DNA from: Nitrospirota bacterium
Lineage (GTDB): Bacteria > Nitrospirota > UBA9217
Length of the DNA: 5,506 nucleotides
Direction of reading: 5' to 3'
Assembly: GCA_021788515.1 (NCBI GenBank)
Contig: JAJYKN010000129.1
Span: 1-5,506 of the forward strand
Shown: positions 1 to 5,348 of the stretch, in pieces
Layout: every line of letters begins with the position of its first letter
Numbering within the stretch: position 1 is the stretch's first letter
Notes under the pieces: generated by a model
Told to the model about the DNA's origin: nothing
The model's input: the letters and a program-made list of their open reading frames with translations, nothing else
The model's database searches: none
Made by a program: the position numbers and the translations under genes

Positions 1-134
1 CGGAGATTATAAACGAAGACCCCTACGGCAACGGCTGGCTCGTTGTGCTGGAGATGAGCGATGCCTCGGAGTTGAACGACCTGATGAGCAAGTCTGAGTA
101 CGAAAAGTTCCTGAAGGAAGAAGAGGGGAAGTAG
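1..134 (+). CDS. gcvH: Glycine cleavage system H protein, C-terminal end (partial)
   Basis: Only the last 43 codons are present, reading from base 3 to the TAG at 132-134; the start lies outside the window. The visible residues include the block INEDPYGNGWLVVLEMSD, followed by ELNDLMSKSEYEKFL and an acidic tail. This is the typical C-terminal signature of GcvH: the NxDPYGxGW turn, a beta strand, then a helix ending in xxYxxFL. GcvH carries a lipoyl group on a lysine (not in this fragment) and shuttles the aminomethyl group between the P, T and L proteins of the cytoplasmic glycine cleavage complex. A terminator follows about 40 bp downstream, so this looks like the last gene of its transcript. 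The next gene, lpdA, encodes the enzyme that would reoxidise its lipoyl arm. The family call is firm despite the short fragment. Confidence 0.9.
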   Translation, partial: EIINEDPYGNGWLVVLEMSDASELNDLMSKSEYEKFLKEEEGK

Positions 135-173
135 ACCGGCGCGCGGTACGCTGTTGGTGGACAAAAACCGGAA

Positions 174-200
174 GGGAGAGTTATTTACTCTCCCTTTTTT
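174..200 (+). terminator. Rho-independent terminator after gcvH
   Basis: There is a perfect 8-bp stem: GGGAGAGT at 174-181 pairs with ACTCTCCC at 187-194 across a 5-nt loop. Six T residues follow immediately (195-200). It lies 40 bp after the gcvH stop and points in the same direction, so it should end that transcript and separate it from lpdA. Confidence 0.9.
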
Positions 201-248
201 GTTCTGAAAGGCCTTTTCCCGGGGCACGGACGAATTCCCGAAAAAAAA

Positions 249-279
249 TTGAAGCAGCTGAAGTACAATAATTTAAAAT
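249..279 (+). promoter_or_regulatory. Possible sigma70-type promoter for lpdA
   Basis: A TTGAAG box (249-254, four of six matches to TTGACA) is followed after 19 bp by TAAAAT (274-279, five of six matches to TATAAT), in a locally AT-rich stretch. TACAAT at 264-269 is an alternative -10 box but has only poly-A at the matching -35 position. A promoter is expected here because a strong terminator separates lpdA from gcvH. The exact boxes are a guess, and the 19-bp spacer is longer than ideal. Confidence 0.35.
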
Positions 280-350
280 TCTCCGCTGTCGCAGCTCAAG
301 CTTTCCTTGTGGACTCTGCAATTTTCATGGCTGCTATTTCAGGTTCATGC

Positions 351-356
351 GAGGAG
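351..356 (+). promoter_or_regulatory. Ribosome binding site of lpdA
   Basis: GAGGAG lies 6 nt upstream of the ATG at 363. It fixes the lpdA start at that ATG, where the protein begins directly with the FAD-binding beta strand, as the family usually does. Confidence 0.8.
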
Positions 357-362
357 TAGATC

Positions 363-1760
363 ATGCCTGTAAAACTTACGATCATCGGCGCGGGGCCAGG
401 CGGTTATGTAGCCGCCATCCGCGCGGCACAAAAGGGCGCACAGGTTACCGTGGTTGAAAGCGCGGAAGTCGGCGGCACCTGCCTCAACTGGGGCTGCATC
501 CCGACGAAGACCATCATCGCATCCGCTGAAGCGCTTGCACATGTCCGGAATGCAGCGGATTTCGGAATCGAGGTTTCCGGTGAAGTCGGCTACAACCTTG
601 CGAAGGTCCGCGAACGCAAGGACAAGGTCGTATCGATCCAGGTGAAGGGCATCAAGGGGCTGTTCAAGAGCTGGGGCGTCAGCCTCATCGAGGGCCGCGG
701 ATCGCTGCTTTCCCCCGACGTCGTGCGGGTCGTTCAGAAGGACGGCACGACCATGGATGTCAAGTCCGACAAGGTCATCATGTCCACGGGTTCGCGTCCT
801 GCGAAACTGCCCGGCTTTCCGTTCGACGGTGAGAGCGTCATTACGAGCGACGACGCCGTCCTGCTCAAGAAAATTCCTCAAAGCCTCCTGATCGTCGGAG
901 CGGGAGTGATCGGCTCCGAGTTTGCGTTTATCTACCGGACATTCGGCGCCGACGTAACCATGGTTGAAATGGTGCCTCACGCGATTTCCACCGAGGACGA
1001 GGAAATGTCAGAGCTCCTTGAGCGGGAGCTCAAAAAAGCAAAGATCAAGCTCATGGTAAACGTGAAGGTCGAAAAGGTGGAAAAGGGCAGCGACGGCATG
1101 ATGACCGCGAGGCTGTCGAACGGACAGGAGATCAGGACCGAAATGATCCTCGTGTCCATCGGCCGCAGCCTGAATTCGGAAAACCTCGGCCTCAACGAGG
1201 TGGGGGTGGGCAGGGGCAAGCGCGGCGAAATTGTTGTCAACGAAAGAATGGAGACCAGCGTTCCCGGCGTCTATGCCATCGGCGATGTGACGGGGAAGAT
1301 CATGCTCGCCCATGTGGCGTCCCATCAGGGCCTGGTGGCCGTGGAAAACGCCCTTGGCGGCAACGAGCTGATGGATTATGCCGTCGTGCCGTCGTGCATC
1401 TTTACCATGCCCGAGATCGGCAGTGTCGGTTTGCGGGAAAAGGCAGCCGCGGAAAAGGGCATCAAGTACCGAGTCGGCCGTTTTCAGTACCGCGCGCTTG
1501 GGAAAGCACACGCCATCGGAGAGATTACGGGCATGATGAAGATTCTTGCTGATGAGGCCACCGACAAGGTTCTGGGCGTTCATATCTGCGGAGCTCATGC
1601 GACGGACTTGATCCACGAAGGTGCGCTCGCCATCACCATGGGCGCGACGGCCACCCAGCTGGGTCATATGATTCATGCTCACCCGACGCTTGCGGAAGGG
1701 GTCATGGAAGCGGCAGAGGATGTGCACAAGACCGCGATCCACGTGCCGAAGAGCCAGTAG
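363..1760 (+). CDS. lpdA: Dihydrolipoyl dehydrogenase (E3 / L-protein)
   Basis: This 465-aa flavoprotein of the class I pyridine nucleotide-disulfide oxidoreductases has the usual length for Lpd. It oxidises protein-bound dihydrolipoamide with NAD+ in the cytoplasm, serving the glycine cleavage and/or 2-oxoacid dehydrogenase complexes. Visible landmarks: FAD-binding GAGPGG at residues 9-14 with Glu32 for the ribose; the redox disulfide Cys40/Cys45 in GGTCLNWGCIPTK; an NAD-binding motif GAGVIGSE near residues 180-187, followed by the acidic strand end VEM, which favours NADH; the second FAD motif YAIGD with Asp308; and the C-terminal catalytic dyad His440/Glu445 in HAHPTLAE. The dimerisation domain is complete. 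The preceding gcvH suggests a role with glycine cleavage, although the terminator between them means separate transcription. The stop codon abuts that of the next, convergent gene. No frameshift or missing residue was seen. Confidence 0.95.
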   Translation: MPVKLTIIGAGPGGYVAAIRAAQKGAQVTVVESAEVGGTCLNWGCIPTKTIIASAEALAHVRNAADFGIEVSGEVGYNLAKVRERKDKVVSIQVKGIKGLFKSWGVSLIEGRGSLLSPDVVRVVQKDGTTMDVKSDKVIMSTGSRPAKLPGFPFDGESVITSDDAVLLKKIPQSLLIVGAGVIGSEFAFIYRTFGADVTMVEMVPHAISTEDEEMSELLERELKKAKIKLMVNVKVEKVEKGSDGMMTARLSNGQEIRTEMILVSIGRSLNSENLGLNEVGVGRGKRGEIVVNERMETSVPGVYAIGDVTGKIMLAHVASHQGLVAVENALGGNELMDYAVVPSCIFTMPEIGSVGLREKAAAEKGIKYRVGRFQYRALGKAHAIGEITGMMKILADEATDKVLGVHICGAHATDLIHEGALAITMGATATQLGHMIHAHPTLAEGVMEAAEDVHKTAIHVPKSQ

Positions 1761-1775
1761 TCAGGAGTCAGGAGT
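1759..1775. repeat. Short tandem heptamer repeat AGTCAGG at the convergent gene ends
   Basis: AGTCAGG is repeated twice (1759-1765, 1766-1772), with a third partial copy AGT (1773-1775). The run covers the last two bases of the lpdA stop and, on the other strand, encodes the last few residues (TPDS) and the TGA stop of the convergent reductase. It forms no convincing hairpin and has no T tract, so it is not an obvious terminator. Confidence 0.7.
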
Positions 1776-3152
1776 TCCCACTTCTTCCAGCTTTCCGAAA
1801 GGCTTCAAGACCACTTCGGAGAGGGCCGGATGGATGTGGATACCTTTCGCCACGGACCAGAGGTTGCCGTCGGCTGCCATGGCGTTCACGACTTCCTGGA
1901 TCAGGACAGACGCCTGGGGGCCGATGATGTGGTATCCCAGGATCTTGCCCGACTTCCGGTGCACGATGGCCTTGGCGAAGCCCTCGGTCTCCATCATGGC
2001 CTCTCCTCGGGCCACGTCGTTGTACATCGCTTTTCCCACGAGCAGTTCCTGCTTTCCCATCAGTTTCACGGCCTGGTCTTCCGTCAGCCCCACCGACGCG
2101 ATCTCGGGCCAGGAGAACACTGCGTGCGGCACCGTGAGATAGTTCATCTTTGATTTTTTTCCGTGGATGGCGTTATGCCACACGAGTTCGGCCTCCTGAT
2201 TCGCGGCATGGCGGAACATTTTTTTGCCGATGGCGTCCCCGAAGGCCCAGATGTTCTTTTTCGTGGTCTCGAAGAAATCATCTACAATAATGTATCCCTG
2301 CTCGTTTGTTTTTATCCCGCTGTTCCCGACCATGAGGACGTCTGCATTCGATTTTCTTCCGGCTGCGATCAAGACATGCTGTGCCGTAATTTCCCTTTGT
2401 TTCCCGCTGTCCCGTTCTCTTGCCGTAACCGTGGTGACCCTCCCCGTTTGGCGGACCTCGATGGCTTCGGTATTTGTATGGATCGCCATGCGGCGGGAAA
2501 GGGCACTGTTCAGACCATCGGACACCTCCGGCTCTTCTTCGGGAACGAGCCGCTTATTCCGCTGGATGATCGTGACCTTCGTGCCGACCGCTTCGAAGAA
2601 ATGGGCAAACTCCGCTGCGATATACCCCCCGCCGATGATCACCATGCTTTCCGGTCTGCTGGTGAGCCGGAGTGCGGTATCGTTCGTAAGGTATTCGATT
2701 GTCTCGATTCCTTTGATCTGCGGAATCAGCGGCCGCGCGCCGGAAGCGAGAAAAATCGTCTTGCCTTTGACTGTTGTGTTGTTCACCTCTACGGTGTAAT
2801 CGCCGGTAAAGTGCGCCTCGCCGAAGTAGAAATCGAAGTCCTCGGCCTTTTCCAGCGCCGCCTGGATATGGTCGTGGCTTTTCCGGACGGTTGTTCTCAT
2901 GCGCTCCATGATGGCGGTAAAATCGATCTCCCTGATTTCCGCAGAGATGCCGAGTTTTTTTGCTTCGCGAATTTCCATGATGCGATCGGCAGGATAGACG
3001 ATCATTTTCGTCGGAATGCAGCCGACGTTCAGACACGTGCCTCCGACCGGACCCCTGTCTATAAGGGCCACGGTTTTGTTGTGAGAGAGTGCGTCTTCAA
3101 TGAGGTTCGTCCCGCTGCCTGATCCGATGATAATGATGTCGTATTCTTTCAT
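1761..3152 (-). CDS. Mycothione reductase-like / dihydrolipoyl dehydrogenase-like FAD disulfide reductase
   Basis: With the start at 3152 this is a 463-aa class I flavin disulfide reductase. An upstream ATG at 3179 would add nine residues, but AAGGGG lies 5 nt before the ATG at 3152, and the FAD strand begins immediately (MKEYDIIIIGSGSG). Landmarks: GSGSG at 10-14; redox pair Cys40/Cys45 in GGTCLNVGCIPTKM; NAD(P) motif IGGGYIAAEFAHFFEA; GRKSNAD; FAD motif FGDA; and C-terminal dyad His441/Glu446 in HIHPALSEVV. The GSGSG start, the CIPTKM, IAAEFAHFF and GRxSNAD motifs and the IHPALxEVV ending recall mycothione reductase rather than classical Lpd. After the second NAD(P) strand it reads IIQRNKR, with no acidic residue and nearby basic ones, which suggests NADPH. 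The substrate is unknown: mycothiol is not expected outside actinobacteria, so another low-molecular-weight disulfide or lipoamide is possible. It converges on lpdA with zero spacing. Confidence 0.85.
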   Translation of the reverse strand: MKEYDIIIIGSGSGTNLIEDALSHNKTVALIDRGPVGGTCLNVGCIPTKMIVYPADRIMEIREAKKLGISAEIREIDFTAIMERMRTTVRKSHDHIQAALEKAEDFDFYFGEAHFTGDYTVEVNNTTVKGKTIFLASGARPLIPQIKGIETIEYLTNDTALRLTSRPESMVIIGGGYIAAEFAHFFEAVGTKVTIIQRNKRLVPEEEPEVSDGLNSALSRRMAIHTNTEAIEVRQTGRVTTVTARERDSGKQREITAQHVLIAAGRKSNADVLMVGNSGIKTNEQGYIIVDDFFETTKKNIWAFGDAIGKKMFRHAANQEAELVWHNAIHGKKSKMNYLTVPHAVFSWPEIASVGLTEDQAVKLMGKQELLVGKAMYNDVARGEAMMETEGFAKAIVHRKSGKILGYHIIGPQASVLIQEVVNAMAADGNLWSVAKGIHIHPALSEVVLKPFGKLEEVGTPDS

Positions 3153-3157
3153 AGGTT

Positions 3158-3163
3158 CCCCTT
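3158..3163 (-). promoter_or_regulatory. Ribosome binding site deciding the reductase start
   Basis: On the minus strand AAGGGG lies 5 nt upstream of the ATG at 3152-3150. No comparable site sits at a good distance from the alternative ATG at 3179, so the shorter 463-aa protein is preferred. Confidence 0.6.
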
Positions 3164-3169
3164 CTATGA

Positions 3170-3202
3170 AGTGTAGCATGTCATGTTTGCACCCGGAGTC
3201 AA
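3170..3202 (-). promoter_or_regulatory. Possible promoter of the mycothione reductase-like gene
   Basis: On the minus strand TTGACT (3202-3197) is followed by TGCTACACT (3178-3170). The latter is an extended -10-like element, with TACACT matching TATAAT in four of six bases. The spacer is 21 bp, too long for a classical pair, so if this is a promoter the extended -10 probably dominates. The resulting leader would be short, about 10 nt. Confidence 0.3.
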
Positions 3203-3330
3203 TTTATCGCATTCTTCGACCTTTTAACCGGCACGGGTGTCTGCATTGTCTGCGGTCACGGCATATTTCCGGCAGGGGAAGATGGTCGTTGTGGAAGACC
3301 GGTACAGGGGGGCGGTATCTTGACCTTTTG

Positions 3331-3399
3331 AAAAAGAAGTTCAGAGTTCAAAGTGAAACACGAATAATCCTTTGTGTTCCTTCCTTTGAACTCTGAACT
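3331..3399 (-). terminator. Long hairpin, probable terminator of the small gene at 3406-3621
   Basis: A perfect 16-bp inverted repeat has AGTTCAGAGTTCAAAG at 3338-3353 and its reverse complement at 3384-3399. Inside it an 8-bp stem with one G-T pair forms between 3357-3364 and 3371-3378, closing on a 6-nt loop. On the minus strand the hairpin starts 6 bp after the stop of the 71-aa gene and is followed by a T-rich run (CTTTTT, 3336-3331). Position and T tract support a rho-independent terminator on the minus strand. The arm is itself a degenerate heptamer repeat (GTTCAGA, GTTCAAA), so it may also be a dispersed intergenic repeat. Between this hairpin and the reductase promoter I see nothing gene-like. 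Confidence 0.65.
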
Positions 3400-3405
3400 G
3401 TATTC

Positions 3406-3621
3406 TTACGCTGCTTTCGTTCTTGATTCTCTCGCTGCCTTGAACTCGAAATTATAGACCCGGAAATCCTCCTCCGGAAATGCCTTCTTGAGCCGGTTGA
3501 CGAACTCTTCGTAGACGATCTTTTCGTATTGCTGGATATCGTCGTCTCTCGTCTTGTCCGTTACTCCCTGGAGTTCCATGTCCAGGTAGAAGTCCATATC
3601 AGGTGATATGCGCAGTCTCAT
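3406..3621 (-). CDS. Small hypothetical protein, 71 aa
   Basis: I do not recognise this protein. The start is taken as the ATG at 3621-3619, because a near-consensus AGGAGG lies 8 nt upstream; the in-frame GTG at 3630 would overlap that site. The product is 71 aa, soluble and charged, with no signal peptide, membrane segment or cysteine. It begins with a likely beta strand (MRLRISPDMDFYLDMEL), has an acidic/polar helix-like middle (DDDIQQYEKIVYEEFVNRLKK), then FPEEDFRVYNFEF as a further strand and a basic tail RESRTKAA. This strand-helix-strand pattern could be a small alpha/beta domain. It is supported as a real gene by the ribosome binding site, an upstream AT-rich promoter-like region and the hairpin terminator just after the stop. 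It appears to be a single-gene transcript; neighbours do not reveal a role. Confidence 0.7.
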   Translation of the reverse strand: MRLRISPDMDFYLDMELQGVTDKTRDDDIQQYEKIVYEEFVNRLKKAFPEEDFRVYNFEFKAARESRTKAA

Positions 3622-3629
3622 ACACCACA

Positions 3630-3635
3630 CCTCCT
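3630..3635 (-). promoter_or_regulatory. Strong ribosome binding site of the 71-aa gene
   Basis: AGGAGG on the minus strand, 8 nt before the ATG at 3621, decides the start. GGAGGT (3634-3629) can pair perfectly with ACCTCC (3666-3661) located 26 nt upstream in the same leader, so the site could be partly masked in the mRNA. Confidence 0.75.
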
Positions 3636-3690
3636 TGGTGAGCCTGAAACCCTGAGGAACGGAGGTTTATTTTGCTTCGTTCCTATATAT

Positions 3691-3717
3691 AGTATACCTC
3701 TTTCTTCCCCGGTGAAA
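3691..3717 (-). promoter_or_regulatory. Possible promoter of the 71-aa gene
   Basis: On the minus strand TATACT (3696-3691, five of six matches to TATAAT) lies in a very AT-rich run (TATACTATATATA). TTTCAC (3717-3712) is a possible -35 box but leaves only a 15-bp spacer. The AT-rich -10 region between degP and the small gene is clear; the -35 assignment is weak. Confidence 0.4.
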
Positions 3718-3739
3718 TCAGGCCGCCAGCGGGCTTGGA

Positions 3740-4741
3740 TCACGGTTTGATCGTAAGATACAATGATCCGCCCCCCCGATAAATGAGCAGGAGCACAGCA
3801 TCCTTCTCCCCGATCTTGCCCACCGCCTGGTCGTAATCCTGCGCGCTCTGGATCGCTTTCCGGTTCACTTCCTGGATCACGTCGCCCTGCTGCAGCAAGC
3901 CCTGGGCCGGACTGTCGGAGCTGACGTCGGTTATCACCACGCCGTTCAGGCTATCGGGAAGGTTCAGCTTGTCCCGCAGGCTCTGCGTGATCTCCTGGAC
4001 CGTAATGCCCCGCAGCACATTGTTGTACTCCGTCTTCTTGATTACTTTTTTCTCTTTGAACTCTCCGAGCGTTATCGGAAGGGTCTGTTCCTTGCCGTCC
4101 CGGATGATTTTGACGTCGAGTTTCGTTCCCGGCGCCGATGCGGCAACCATGTTCCTGAGGCTTGTTGAATCGACGACTTTCTTGCCGGACAGCCCGACTA
4201 CGAGGTCGCCGCGCTTGAGGCCCGCCTTGTCGGCAGGACTGCCTTTTTCAACCCCGGAAACCAAGGCGCCTTCAGTCTCTTTGATCCCGAGCGGTTTTGC
4301 GAGTTCCGGCGTGAGGTTCTGAATGCTCACCCCCATCCAGCCGCGGATTACCCTTCCATGTTTGATGATGCTGTCCATCACGGTTTTCGCCATGTCTGAC
4401 GGAATCGCAAAACCGATGCCCATGTATCCGCCGCTGGTGGAGAAAATTGCCGTGTTGATCCCGACGAGCTCCGCGTTGGAGTTTACCAGCGCCCCGCCCG
4501 AGTTGCCGGGGTTGATCGCAGCATCGGTCTGGATGAAGTCCTCGAAATCCGAAAGCCCGATGTTCGACCGCCCAACGGCGCTCACGATCCCCATGGTGAT
4601 GGTCTGGTTCAGGCCAAAGGGGTTGCCCACGGCCATGACGATGTCGCCGGTCTTCAGTTTATTGGAATCGCCGAACCGCAGAATTGGCAGGTCCTTGGCG
4701 TCGATCTTGACCACTGCCAGGTCCGTCCTCGAATCCGTGGC
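3740..4741 (-). CDS. degP: DegP/HtrA-type serine protease, 5'-truncated at the junction
   Basis: About 332 residues of a Do/DegP-family periplasmic serine endoprotease are present, ending at the TGA at 3742-3740. The recognisable part begins with [12 protein letters not shown], which holds the catalytic Asp (codon 4723-4721). The catalytic Ser lies in [10 protein letters not shown] (codon 4501-4499). The Asp-Ser spacing is 74 residues, close to the 75 of E. coli DegP. PDZ1 follows (roughly 4365-4060, [10 protein letters not shown] onward) and then PDZ2 (roughly 4015 to the stop, RGITVQEI onward). Full-length relatives are about 480 aa, so roughly 140 N-terminal residues are missing: signal peptide, LoopA region and catalytic His. 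The open frame continues to 4903, but those residues (serine-rich, no HtrA motifs) are antisense to the ATPase gene and not part of the protease. The family degrades and refolds misfolded envelope proteins. As written, this copy would be inactive. Confidence 0.9.
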   Translation of the reverse strand, partial: ATDSRTDLAVVKIDAKDLPILRFGDSNKLKTGDIVMAVGNPFGLNQTITMGIVSAVGRSNIGLSDFEDFIQTDAAINPGNSGGALVNSNAELVGINTAIFSTSGGYMGIGFAIPSDMAKTVMDSIIKHGRVIRGWMGVSIQNLTPELAKPLGIKETEGALVSGVEKGSPADKAGLKRGDLVVGLSGKKVVDSTSLRNMVAASAPGTKLDVKIIRDGKEQTLPITLGEFKEKKVIKKTEYNNVLRGITVQEITQSLRDKLNLPDSLNGVVITDVSSDSPAQGLLQQGDVIQEVNRKAIQSAQDYDQAVGKIGEKDAVLLLIYRGGGSLYLTIKP

Positions 4742-4745
4742 GAAG
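4736..4745. other. Chimeric junction between bacterial degP and an archaeal-type ATPase gene
   Basis: To the left, the minus strand encodes DegP up to TDSRTDL. To the right, the plus strand encodes a KaiC-like Walker B region (PLVVLDSWD, from 4755). Where DegP homologues usually carry a Gly before TD, the sequence has GCC (Ala) and then unrelated residues, which places the switch at about 4739-4742. Arginine codon use changes at the same point: 3 of 12 are AGG/AGA in the degP part and 4 of 19 in lpdA, against 16 of 25 in the right-hand part. Both genes lose their N-terminal halves here. No insertion sequence, direct repeat or integrase is visible, so I favour an assembly join over a biological insertion. 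Confidence 0.8.
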
Positions 4746-5348
4746 ACGAAGGAGCCGCTGGTCGTCCTCGACTCGTGGGACACCATGGCCAAGGAGCTGG
4801 ACAGGGTGGAGAGGCTGAAGACGGAGAAGTCGCTGGTGGCCATAGCGGACGCCCGGAAGGCCAGGCTAGTCTTCGTGAGCGAGGAGCCTTCGTCGACGAG
4901 CACCGACTACGCCGTGGACGCCATAGTGACGCTAAAAGACGAGGTGCTCGAAGGCAGGAGGGTGAGGCGGATGGAGTGGAACAAGCTCAGGGGCTCCGAC
5001 ATCCCCCAGAAGTCGTACCTGTTCTCCCTGACCGACGCGAGGTTCAACGTCTTCCTCCCGTGGCACGAGCAGCCGTCAGCCGAGCACAAGCGGAAGGTGT
5101 TCAGACCCCTGAAGAACCCCTCGGGGTACTATTCCACAGGCAGCCGGGACCTCGACGCCTTCCTCCGGGGAGGGCTGAGAAGGGGACAGAGGATAGTCCT
5201 GGAGCTCGGGCGGTATATCGGGAGCGAATGGCAGATGCCTCTCACCACCAGCCTGGCCTGCAACTTCATCCTGAACGGGGGCTGCTGCCTGAGCATACCA
5301 GCGGCGGGGATCAACCCGGAGATGATCAAGGAGGCGCGCCGGGGCTAG
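4740..5348 (+). CDS. Archaeal-type RecA-superfamily ATPase (KaiC/RAD55/GvpD-like), 5'-truncated
   Basis: The fragment reads on from the junction; its true start is missing. The first RecA fold shows a Walker B strand PLVVLDSWD (Asp codon 4770), the next strand ARLVFVSEE, the KaiC-like [10 protein letters not shown], then [13 protein letters not shown], matching the K-x-RG motif of KaiC relatives, and [14 protein letters not shown] second RecA-like fold starts near 5130 with [26 protein letters not shown], the layout that in KaiC precedes the P-loop. Here the loop reads [14 protein letters not shown] (5202-5240) and lacks GKT/S, so this domain probably does not bind ATP in the standard way. 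Such RecA-family ATPases are common in archaea and mostly uncharacterised; exact substrate and role are unknown. The codons are rich in AGG and ATA. The first P-loop would lie upstream of the junction. A TAG at 5346-5348 ends this frame. Confidence 0.7.
   Translation, partial: AKTKEPLVVLDSWDTMAKELDRVERLKTEKSLVAIADARKARLVFVSEEPSSTSTDYAVDAIVTLKDEVLEGRRVRRMEWNKLRGSDIPQKSYLFSLTDARFNVFLPWHEQPSAEHKRKVFRPLKNPSGYYSTGSRDLDAFLRGGLRRGQRIVLELGRYIGSEWQMPLTTSLACNFILNGGCCLSIPAAGINPEMIKEARRG

Noticed and set aside
345..980. Long open frame on the minus strand opposite lpdA
   Set aside because: It is antisense to a gene with complete catalytic motifs, has no recognisable domain and reflects the GC-rich codon pattern of lpdA.
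1008..1742. 244-codon open frame on the minus strand opposite lpdA
   Set aside because: Shadow of lpdA; His- and Arg-rich low-quality composition and no motifs.
2163..3122. 319-codon open frame on the plus strand opposite the mycothione reductase-like gene
   Set aside because: The minus strand carries an intact flavoprotein with all key residues; the plus frame has no family features.
3719..3740. Possible hairpin just after the degP stop as a terminator
   Set aside because: The GC-rich stem (around GCCGCCAGCGGGC) is short and imperfect and is not followed by a T tract on the minus strand.
4323..4739. Plus-strand ATG at 4323 as start of the ATPase gene
   Set aside because: This stretch is the antisense of degP, giving a Pro/Ser/Met-rich sequence with no RecA features. 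The frame only becomes ATPase-like after the junction, so a fusion protein starting here is an artefact.
4742..4903. N-terminal extension of the DegP frame up to 4903
   Set aside because: The residues are the antisense of the ATPase gene, rich in serine, without the HtrA His motif or a signal peptide.
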